Of a DNA stretch of 64,000 bases, positions 57,325-64,000 are shown one piece after another. The notes beneath the pieces were generated by a model. The model did no database searches, was not told where the DNA came from, and was given only the letters and a program-made list of their open reading frames with translations. Within the stretch, counting starts at the first letter, position 1. Every line of letters begins with the position of its first letter. This stretch comes from Actinoalloteichus hoggarensis (lineage in GTDB: Bacteria > Actinomycetota > Actinomycetes > Mycobacteriales > Pseudonocardiaceae): the NCBI RefSeq assembly GCF_002234535.1, contig NZ_CP022521.1, forward strand, positions 1,984,001-2,048,000. The letters are read 5' to 3'. A program made the position numbers and the translations under genes.

Positions 57325-58527
57325 ATGGTCGGACCCGGAGCCGGTCCTGCCGGCGGCAGCGATCAGCACGGCGCGGACGAGACGGTGCGCTTCACTCCCG
57401 CGGGCGGCCCGGCCGCCTCGGGCGGCCCGGCCCGGCCCGCGGACCGGGGGCTGTGTGTCGTCGTCGCGGGCGGCGGCACGGCAGGGCACATCGAGCCCGC
57501 GCTGGCGCTGGCCGACGCGGTGCGCCGGATGCGTCCCGACGCCAGGATCGTGGCCCTGGGCACCGAACGGGGTCTGGAGAGCAGGCTCGTCCCGGCCAGG
57601 GGATACCCGCTGGAGTTGATCCCGCCCGTCCCGATGCCGAGGAAGCCCAGCCCCGACCTGCTGAAGCTGCCGCTGCGGGTGCGTTCCGCGGTGCGTGACA
57701 CCCGTGCGGTGCTCGCCAGGGTCGGCGCCGACGTCGTCGTCGGCTTCGGTGGTTACGTGTCGCTGCCCGCCTACCTCGCCGCACGCGGCCGAGTGCCGAT
57801 CGTCGTCCACGAGGCCAACGCCCGTGCCGGACTGGCGAACAAGGTCGGCGCCCGGTTCGCCGCCTCGGTCGCGGCCGCCGTGCCCGACAGCGGACTGCCC
57901 GACGCGAAGGTGATCGGCATCCCGCTCCGGCAGTCCATCACCTCGCTGGATCGGCGAGCGCTGCGTGCCCAGGCCCGCGCCCACTTCGGCCTGCACCCGG
58001 ACGCGCCGACGCTGCTGGTCTCCGGCGGCTCGCAGGGCGCCAGGACGCTCAACACGGCCGTCTCCGGCGCGGCGGGCGCCCTGTCCAGGGCGGGCGTCGG
58101 AGTCCTGCACGCCTACGGTCCGAAGAACACCGTGGCGGTGCAGTCCGTGCCCGGCACCCCGCCCTACGTGGCGGTGCCCTACCTGGAGCGGATGGACCTC
58201 GCGCTGGCCGCGGCCGACCTGGTGCTCTGCCGGTCCGGCGCGATGACGGTCGCGGAGATCTCGGCCGTGGGCCTGCCCGCCGTGTTCGTCCCGCTGCCGC
58301 ACGGCAACGGCGAGCAGGCGCTCAACGCCGTCCCGGTGGTCGACGGCGGCGGCGGACTGCTGATCCCCGACGCCGAGCTGACCGCGCAGCGCGTGATCGA
58401 CACCGTGCTGCCGCTCGTGCTCGATCAGGGCAGGCTGGCGGCGATGGCGGGCGCGACGGCGGGCAGCGGGCACCGGGAGGCCGCCGACGTCCTGGCCGCG
58501 ATGGTGCTGCGGGCGGCGGGTCGGTGA
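57325..58527 (+). CDS. murG: UDP-GlcNAc:lipid I N-acetylglucosaminyltransferase
   Basis: 400 residues; converts lipid I to lipid II at the cytoplasmic face. GT-B fold with the glycine loops [15 protein letters not shown] (near 50) and [11 protein letters not shown] (near 232), and the donor site [37 protein letters not shown] 57325 is preceded by CAGGAGG. The first 40 residues are a low-complexity extension. Confidence 0.95.
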   Translation: MVGPGAGPAGGSDQHGADETVRFTPAGGPAASGGPARPADRGLCVVVAGGGTAGHIEPALALADAVRRMRPDARIVALGTERGLESRLVPARGYPLELIPPVPMPRKPSPDLLKLPLRVRSAVRDTRAVLARVGADVVVGFGGYVSLPAYLAARGRVPIVVHEANARAGLANKVGARFAASVAAAVPDSGLPDAKVIGIPLRQSITSLDRRALRAQARAHFGLHPDAPTLLVSGGSQGARTLNTAVSGAAGALSRAGVGVLHAYGPKNTVAVQSVPGTPPYVAVPYLERMDLALAAADLVLCRSGAMTVAEISAVGLPAVFVPLPHGNGEQALNAVPVVDGGGGLLIPDAELTAQRVIDTVLPLVLDQGRLAAMAGATAGSGHREAADVLAAMVLRAAGR

Positions 58528-58654
58528 TCGCGCCTTCTGGCGAGGCGAGACGCGAATCAGACGGGTGTCAGGGCAGGATGGGCCGATGGCGGGGATGACC
58601 GAGGCTGAGCGGATCGCACCTGAGCGACAGGACCGGGGCGACACGGGGGGAACG

Positions 58655-60106
58655 ATGGAACTGCGGAACACCGACGGTGCGCTGCCGCCGGTGCTGCGCC
58701 GGGTGCACCTGGTCGGCATCGGCGGCGCCGGGATGAGCGGCATCGCCCGCATCCTGCTGGCCAGGGGAGCGGAGGTCAGCGGGTCCGACGCCAAGGACTC
58801 GCGGACCGTGCTCGCCCTGCGCGCCCAGGGCGCCCAGGTGGCGCTCGGGCACGAGGCGGCGCATCTCGACCAGCTCGACGAGCCGCCGACGGCGGTGGTG
58901 GTGTCCACCGCGATCCGCGCGACCAATCCGGAGCTCGCCGCCGCGCGGGAACGGGGCATCACGGTGCTGCGCCGGGCGGAGGCATTGGCGGAGCTGACCA
59001 CCGGCAGCCGGGTGGCGTGCGTCGCGGGCACCCACGGCAAGACGTCGACCACCTCGATGCTCACGGTGGCGCTCCAGCGGTGCAGGCTCGACCCGTCGTT
59101 CGCCATCGGCGGCGACCTCAACGAGTCCGGCTCCAACGCCCATCACGGCACGGGTGACGTGTTCGTCGCCGAGGCCGACGAGAGCGACGGCTCCTTCCTG
59201 TTCTTCACCCCCGACGTCGCGGTGGTGACCAACGTGGAGCCGGACCACCTGGATCACCACGGCACGGCCGAGGCCTACACCGAGGTGTTCGAGTCGTTCG
59301 TCTCCCGCGTCCGGCCCGACGGTGTGATGATCATCGGCGTCGACGATCCCGGCTCGGCGGCGCTGGCCGGGTATGCCGAGGCACAGGGCATCCGGGTCCG
59401 GCGGTACGGCCGAGACGTCGAGGCACCCGGCGACGCCCGGATCGTCGGCTACGCGCCCGCCGAGCTGCTCGGCCATGTCACGGTGGACCTGCTCGGCGAG
59501 CCGGGGGGCGCACCGGAGAGGCTGGAGATCAAGGTCGCGGTGCCCGGCGAGCACATGGCGGGCAACGCGGTCGCCGCGCTGCTGGCCGGTCTGGAGCTGG
59601 GCGCGAACCGGGACGAGCTGCTCGCTGGGCTGGCCGGTTTCCGAGGCGTGCGCCGCCGGTTCGAGCTCAAGGGCGAGGCGGGAGGAGTCCGGGTCTACGA
59701 CGACTACGCGCATCACCCGACGGAGGTCGAGGCGCAGCTGCGAGCGGCCCGGCCCGTGGCGGGAGAGCACAGGTTGATCGTGGTCTTCCAACCGCACCTG
59801 TACTCGCGGACCAAGACGTTCGCCGCCGAGTTCGGGACGGCGCTCGCCCTGGCCGACCAGGTGGTGGTCCTGGACGTCTACGGCGCCAGGGAGGAGCCGG
59901 AGCCCGGTGTCACCGGCAGCCTCGTCGTCTCCCAGGTGCCGCTGCCCGCCGAGCAGGTGCGGTTCGAGCCGTCGTTCGAGCAGCTGCCGGAGGTCGTCGC
60001 CCGGCTGGCGGATCCGGGCGACGTCGTGATCACCATGGGCGCGGGCGACGTCACCATGCTCGGTCCGGAGATCCTCGGCAGGCTTGCCTCGGTACGGGAG
60101 CGGTAG
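58655..60106 (+). CDS. murC: UDP-N-acetylmuramate:L-alanine ligase
   Basis: 483 residues from ATG 58655 ([31 protein letters not shown]), which gives the same short lead as mycobacterial MurC; in-frame starts at 58565, 58586 and 58595 would add non-conserved residues. ATP motif [11 protein letters not shown] near 126, with EADESDGSF and the [10 protein letters not shown] motif. First amino-acid addition to UDP-MurNAc. Followed immediately by ftsQ. Confidence 0.95.
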   Translation: MELRNTDGALPPVLRRVHLVGIGGAGMSGIARILLARGAEVSGSDAKDSRTVLALRAQGAQVALGHEAAHLDQLDEPPTAVVVSTAIRATNPELAAARERGITVLRRAEALAELTTGSRVACVAGTHGKTSTTSMLTVALQRCRLDPSFAIGGDLNESGSNAHHGTGDVFVAEADESDGSFLFFTPDVAVVTNVEPDHLDHHGTAEAYTEVFESFVSRVRPDGVMIIGVDDPGSAALAGYAEAQGIRVRRYGRDVEAPGDARIVGYAPAELLGHVTVDLLGEPGGAPERLEIKVAVPGEHMAGNAVAALLAGLELGANRDELLAGLAGFRGVRRRFELKGEAGGVRVYDDYAHHPTEVEAQLRAARPVAGEHRLIVVFQPHLYSRTKTFAAEFGTALALADQVVVLDVYGAREEPEPGVTGSLVVSQVPLPAEQVRFEPSFEQLPEVVARLADPGDVVITMGAGDVTMLGPEILGRLASVRER

Positions 60107-61042
60107 GTGGCGGCGGCCACGGCTCGCGGAGCCCGGCGCGTTCGGCGTGCCGGGGAACGCGGTTCGTCGCCCGCCGGACGCGGCGTGCGGTCCGGTCGGG
60201 CCCGACGTCGTTCCGACGCGGGCGTCCGCAGCGCACACCGGACTCGAGGCGCGGGCGACACGGAGGCACGCGCCGGGCGACGAACCGGCCCGGTCCGCTC
60301 CGTCCGCGGCCGCTCGGTACGGGCTCGGTCGCGTCGCGACCGGCAGCGTCGAGCACGGCGGACCCCGCGCACCCTGCTGCGTGACCTGCTGCGTCCCCGG
60401 GGGTTGGCGATCCTGCTCCTCGCGGCACTGACCATCACGGCGGTGCTCTGGTACAGCCCGCTGCTGTCGGTCCGCTCCGTGGAGGTCGTCGGCGTCCGGG
60501 AACTCGCGGAGCAGGACGTCCTCGACGCGGCGGGCGTCACGCTGGGCACGCCCATGCTGCGGCTGGACACCGAGACGGTGCACGGCAGGATCGCCGAGCT
60601 GCCCAGGGTCGCTCAGGTGACGGTGGGGCGTTCGTGGCCGTCGACGGCGGTGCTGAACGTCGTGGAGCGGGAGCCCGTGGTGCTGCTGCGCGACTCCGAC
60701 GGTCTCTGGCTCACCGATCGGACCGGCCTGGCCTACGCGACGGTGGACGAACCGCCTGCGGGACTGCCCGAGCTGAAGGTGAGCAGCCCCGGCCCGGAGG
60801 ACCCGGCCACGCTGGCGGCCGTGCGAGTCGTGGACTCGCTGCCCGACGAGGTCCGATCCGAGGTGCGCTCGGTGAGCGCGGACTCGGTCCACGACATCCG
60901 ACTGGCCCTGAGCCTGGGGCGTGAGGTCCGCTGGGGCGAGGCGCTGGACTCCGAGCGCAAGGGGCGGGTTCTGGCCGCCCTGCTCACCCAGGAGGGTGCG
61001 GTGTACGACGTCGCCTCTCCCGATCTGCCCACGATCAGCTGA
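60107..61042 (+). CDS. ftsQ: Cell division protein FtsQ
   Basis: 311 residues. A very Arg-rich cytosolic N-terminus (1-95), one transmembrane helix (LAILLLAALTITAVLWYSPLL, about 99-119), then a POTRA domain (VRSVEVVGVRELAEQDVLDAAGV) and the FtsQ/DivIB beta domain. It links FtsL and the FtsW-FtsI synthase. GTG 60107 directly follows the murC TAG stop. In most actinobacteria ftsZ is next; here a hairpin and fgd follow. Confidence 0.93.
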   Translation: MAAATARGARRVRRAGERGSSPAGRGVRSGRARRRSDAGVRSAHRTRGAGDTEARAGRRTGPVRSVRGRSVRARSRRDRQRRARRTPRTLLRDLLRPRGLAILLLAALTITAVLWYSPLLSVRSVEVVGVRELAEQDVLDAAGVTLGTPMLRLDTETVHGRIAELPRVAQVTVGRSWPSTAVLNVVEREPVVLLRDSDGLWLTDRTGLAYATVDEPPAGLPELKVSSPGPEDPATLAAVRVVDSLPDEVRSEVRSVSADSVHDIRLALSLGREVRWGEALDSERKGRVLAALLTQEGAVYDVASPDLPTIS

Positions 61043-61421
61043 GCCGTCGGGCCGACACGGGCGCGCGCCACGCCGGTTCGTTTCGGCTTTCCACCCGATC
61101 GGGCGCTTCACCTGCGCGGTCGGACGACTTGCCGCGGGCTCGACCGGCACTGTGAACCGAGGGTCCCCGATGTGGCGTTCGAGAGTGCGGACCCCGTGGG
61201 GCGGTGCGGCGCAGGCCCCGTGGTGTCGGCGCGGAGTACTCGGCCCGCGAACCCTGATGCCGGGTCCGACTCGGCCCGCGGCGCGCACCGCGCCGCGGAC
61301 GAGAAGGTGATCCGCGTCGGCTCGGGAATCCTCACTCGCCGAATCGACTTGGGATGATCAGTGGATCAACTCGGCCGGGCGGACCGGCGGGCGACGTCCT
61401 TGGCGACAGAAAGGCGACGAC
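61043..61421. other. Intergenic region after ftsQ, with a hairpin
   Basis: 379 bp where ftsZ would be expected. No open frame resembles FtsZ or any known protein. The hairpin at 61276-61298 is the only strong structure. The fgd promoter is expected at the right end, where the sequence becomes less GC-rich (TTGGGATGATCAG). Confidence 0.6.
61276..61298 (+). terminator. 10-bp GC hairpin between ftsQ and fgd
   Basis: Perfect arms CCGCGGCGCG and CGCGCCGCGG with a 3-base CAC loop. It would end transcription of the dcw cluster. No U-tract. Confidence 0.65.
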
Positions 61422-62438
61422 ATGCTCAAGATCGGCTACAAGGCATCGGCGGAGCAGTTCGAACCGCGCACGCTGCTGAAGTTCGGGGTGCTCGCCGAGG
61501 AGGCGGGCTTCGACTCGGTGATGATCAGCGATCACTTCCAGCCGTGGAAGCACACCGACGGGCACGCGCCCTATGCGTTCGCCTGGCTCGGCGCCCTCGG
61601 TGAACGCACCACCAGAGTGCAGATCGGCACGAGCGTGCTGACCCCGACCTTCCGGCATCACCCCTCCATGGTGGCGCAGGCGACCGCGACGCTGGGCGTG
61701 CTCTTCCCCGGTCGGGTGATCCTGGGCGTGGGCACCGGCGAGTCTCTGAACGAGGTGCCCGCCACCGGGATGGAGTGGCCCGCGTACAAGGAGCGCTTCG
61801 AGCGGCTGGGGGAGTCGGTCGGGCTGATCCGGGAGTTGTGGCAGCGCGATCACGTCAGCCACGAGGGCACCTACTACCGCACGGAGAACGCGACGGTCTA
61901 CGACCGCCCCGACGAGCAGATCCCGATCTTCATCGCCGCCGGCGGCCCCAGGATGGCCCGCTTCGCCGGGCGGTCCGGCGACGGAATGATCTGCACCAGC
62001 GGCAAGGGCGTCGAGCTGTACCGGGACGCGCTCCTGCCCGGCCTGGTGGAGGGCGCCGCCAAGGCCGGACGCGATCCGGAGAAGCTGGAACGGATGATCG
62101 AGGTGAAGGTGTCCTTCGACCTCGACCGCGCCAGGGCGATGGAGGACACCCGCAACTGGGCGGCGCTGGCGCTGCCGCCGGAGTCGAAGGTGGGGGTCGA
62201 GGACCCGCGCGAGATGGAGCGACTGGCGGCCGAGCTGACGGCCGAGCAGGCCGCGAGCCGGTGGATCGTCTCCGACGATGCGGAGGAGCACGTCGAGCGG
62301 ATCAAGACCTACCTGGACCTCGGCTTCGACCACCTGGTGTTCCATGCCCCCGGCGAGGACCAGCCCCGATTCCTCCAGCTTTACGCGGAGCAGGTCCTGC
62401 CCCGACTGCGCGAGCTGAGCCCGGCGCGTCTGGGCTGA
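61422..62438 (+). CDS. fgd: F420-dependent glucose-6-phosphate dehydrogenase
   Basis: 338-residue luciferase-like (LLM) flavin/F420 enzyme oxidising glucose-6-phosphate and reducing coenzyme F420. It matches mycobacterial FGD1 throughout: YKASAEQFEP at the start, SDHFQPWKH with D37, H38 and W42, and GVGTGESLNE with E107, equivalent to the catalytic D39/H40/W44/E109. The GDGMICTSGKG phosphate-site segment is present. ATG 61422. It supplies reduced F420 for other enzymes; it is not functionally tied to the division cluster it adjoins. Confidence 0.93.
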   Translation: MLKIGYKASAEQFEPRTLLKFGVLAEEAGFDSVMISDHFQPWKHTDGHAPYAFAWLGALGERTTRVQIGTSVLTPTFRHHPSMVAQATATLGVLFPGRVILGVGTGESLNEVPATGMEWPAYKERFERLGESVGLIRELWQRDHVSHEGTYYRTENATVYDRPDEQIPIFIAAGGPRMARFAGRSGDGMICTSGKGVELYRDALLPGLVEGAAKAGRDPEKLERMIEVKVSFDLDRARAMEDTRNWAALALPPESKVGVEDPREMERLAAELTAEQAASRWIVSDDAEEHVERIKTYLDLGFDHLVFHAPGEDQPRFLQLYAEQVLPRLRELSPARLG

Positions 62439-62587
62439 GTCGTCGGGGCGTTCGGGCGTCGGACCACCTGGGCGTCGGACGCCTCCGTGGATCACCAGAG
62501 GTATGCCCGGTCGGGTGAACCTCCTTGGCGGCGGGCTTGCTGTTGATCAGAGTAGGGGGCAAGGGAGACACCGAGCGGAGGTCCACC

Positions 62588-63433
62588 ATGTCCGGTCCCA
62601 GTCTGAGAAGACGGCAGCTCGGCGCCGCGCTGCGGGAGCTGCGCATGGCGCGAGGCATCACGGTGCTGGAGGCGGCTCGACAGACCAGTCTCTCGACGCC
62701 CACGGTCAGCCGCATCGAGAACGGGGTGCGGCGGGTGCGCCCCGTGGACGTGCGGGTGCTGTTGGCGGCCTACGGCGTCGATCCGGCCGAAGCAGGGCGC
62801 TACCTCGAGCTGGCGGAGGAGGCCGACCGGCCCGGCTGGTGGGAGCGGGCGCAGCCCTCGGTCAGCCAGGTCGGGGCCTACCAGCTCGAGATGGAGAGCA
62901 CCGCGACGGAGCTGCGGAGTTGGCATCCTGAGCTGCTGCCGCCGCTCGCCCAGACCGACGGATATCTGCGGGCGGTCCGGGCGGCGGCGCTGCCGGGGCT
63001 CTCCGCGGAGGAGCTCGACGAGGCGGTCCGGCTGGGCAGGCTGCGGCGAGAGGCGCTCTCGGACAACGGCGTCCGCCTCGTCTCGGTCGTCGGCGAGGGT
63101 GCCCTGCGACGGCTGGTCGGCGGTGCTCGAGAGATGCGCGATCAGCTCGACTGGCTGCTGGTGGCCGGACAGCAGCCGGAGATCTCGATCCGCGTGCTGC
63201 CCTTCCACAGCGGGGCTCATCCGTCGATGGAATCGGCCTTCACACTGCTGGGCTTCGACGACGTCCCCGGTCGGTCCGCGGTCTGGCTGGAGAACGATCG
63301 CGTCGCGCAGGTGGTGGAGCACGCCGAGGACGTCGAACACTACGCGGCGACGTTCGATCTGCTGTCCTGGAGTGCACTCTCGGAGGCCGATTCCGCGCGA
63401 CTGATCGACACCATCGCCGCCGGGCTGCGCTGA
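62588..63433 (+). CDS. Xre family regulator with DUF5753 domain
   Basis: 281 residues from ATG 62588. The helix-turn-helix (about 8-62: LGAALRELRMARGITVLEAARQTSLSTPTVSRIENGVRRVRP) is followed by a DUF5753 domain (about 90-270) containing WHPELLPPLAQTDGYLRAV, REMRDQLDWLL and ISIRVLPFHSGAHPSMESAFTLL. Such regulators are numerous in actinomycetes and usually precede a small DUF397 gene, but none follows here; the next gene is on the opposite strand. Confidence 0.9.
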   Translation: MSGPSLRRRQLGAALRELRMARGITVLEAARQTSLSTPTVSRIENGVRRVRPVDVRVLLAAYGVDPAEAGRYLELAEEADRPGWWERAQPSVSQVGAYQLEMESTATELRSWHPELLPPLAQTDGYLRAVRAAALPGLSAEELDEAVRLGRLRREALSDNGVRLVSVVGEGALRRLVGGAREMRDQLDWLLVAGQQPEISIRVLPFHSGAHPSMESAFTLLGFDDVPGRSAVWLENDRVAQVVEHAEDVEHYAATFDLLSWSALSEADSARLIDTIAAGLR

Positions 63434-63572
63434 TCGCGGTCCGGGCCGGAGTTTCCTCGTGCCGGGCCGGTCGCCGCCGGGTCTGGCGACGGCCTGGTTC
63501 GGCGAACAGCCTGGTTCGTCGCGTCGATCGGCCCGAGGACACCGCCGCACGTATCGGGCCGTGCGCGGCGGG

Positions 63573-64000
63573 TCAGTCGCGGTCGGTCGCGAGCCGGAAA
63601 CGGATCACTCCACCCGGCCGGACCTGCGCGGCCGACGGCAGATCGTCCTCGTCCACCACGGCGATCACCGGGTAGCCGCCCGTGACCGGGTGGTCGACGT
63701 GGAACAGCACGGGCAGGCCGCTCGGCGGAACCTGGATCGCACCCCGCACCATGCCTTCGGAGGGCAGCTCCCGCGCCACCAGTCTGGGCAGCGGGGGACC
63801 CGCCAGTCGCAGCCCCACCCGGTTGCTCTGCTCCGTGACCTCGTAGTCGCTCGTGCACAGCAGCCGGAGCGCCGCGGGATCGAACCAGTCGTCGCGAGGC
63901 CCGGGCCACAGGCGCAGCACGGGGATCTCGGGCAGCGGGGCGACCGGTGCCTGGTCCACCACCGGCCAGCCGTCGGGCCGAGGACCCAACGGCAGTCGGA
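63573..64000 (-). CDS. PxpC/KipA-like 5-oxoprolinase subunit, partial (3' end)
   Basis: The last 142 codons of a gene that continues past the right edge. LRLLCTSDYEVTEQSNRVGLRLAGPP followed by ELPSEGMVRGAIQVPPSGLPVLFHVDHPVTGGYPVIAVV is the hallmark of the biotin-dependent carboxyltransferase/allophanate hydrolase subunit 2 family, now called PxpC. With PxpA and PxpB it forms prokaryotic 5-oxoprolinase. Its partners would lie beyond the window. Confidence 0.88.
   Translation of the reverse strand, partial: RLPLGPRPDGWPVVDQAPVAPLPEIPVLRLWPGPRDDWFDPAALRLLCTSDYEVTEQSNRVGLRLAGPPLPRLVARELPSEGMVRGAIQVPPSGLPVLFHVDHPVTGGYPVIAVVDEDDLPSAAQVRPGGVIRFRLATDRD

Noticed and set aside
61043-61421. Degraded ftsZ after ftsQ
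   Set aside because: No frame contains the FtsZ GTPase signature GGGTGTG or any recognisable fragment of FtsZ.

Overview
The window is chromosomal DNA from a high-GC actinomycete. GTG starts are common, with some TTG and probably one CTG. Neighbouring genes are often joined by NTGA stop/start overlaps. The gene order matches mycobacteria and their relatives: pnp-M16 peptidase-dapB, thyX-dapA-rnj-ftsK-argA, rimO-pgsA-cinA-clgR-pspA-pspM, and a dcw cluster led by mraZ. An F420-dependent glucose-6-phosphate dehydrogenase, a MurE with the meso-diaminopimelate DNPR motif and a DUF5753 Xre regulator point to the Pseudonocardiaceae (inference; no species is claimed).

Layout. 0.4-6.3 kb (minus strand): nitrate assimilation, with a NarK-type transporter, a flavoprotein electron-transfer subunit and a molybdopterin nitrate reductase. 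An 809-bp gap between transporter and enzymes holds regularly spaced short repeats. 6.7-12.1 kb: rpsO, pnp, M16 peptidase, dapB and a small membrane protein, mostly translationally coupled. 12.5-17.1 kb: a VTT membrane protein, a GNAT acetyltransferase, a pentanucleotide repeat, a YcaQ/AlkX-type DNA glycosylase, and a ribbon-helix-helix/DUF4097 pair with clustered palindromes at its start. 17.2-18.8 kb: a G-rich leader with an MtrA-like direct repeat before a secreted M23 peptidase. 19.2-28.6 kb: thyX, dapA, rnj, a frameshifted vapBC pair, ftsK, a secreted phospholipase A2, an argA-type acetyltransferase and a truncated RloB-like gene. 28.6-34.6 kb: rimO-pgsA-cinA and the clgR/pspA/pspM envelope-stress group. 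35-44.8 kb: an NCS2 permease, an orphan ParA, a methyltransferase, a DUF3040 protein and a MoxR-DUF58-transglutaminase operon.

45.3-61.0 kb is the division and cell-wall cluster: mraZ, rsmH, ftsL, ftsI, murE, murF, mraY, murD, ftsW, murG, murC, ftsQ. It makes lipid II from UDP-MurNAc and the DAP supplied by the dapA/dapB pathway, and assembles the septal synthase. ftsZ is not next to ftsQ: a strong hairpin follows ftsQ, then fgd, an Xre regulator and the 3' part of a pxpC-like gene on the minus strand running off the window.

The observations most worth a second look are the apparent CTG start of ftsW, the 10-bp-periodic MraZ boxes over a clear mra promoter, the palindromes around the start of the RHH/DUF4097 operon, the GGGCT microsatellite before the glycosylase gene, the decayed vapBC and RloB loci, the spaced repeats at 2.26-2.40 kb, and the break between ftsQ and ftsZ. 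No complete undescribed multi-gene system was identified.
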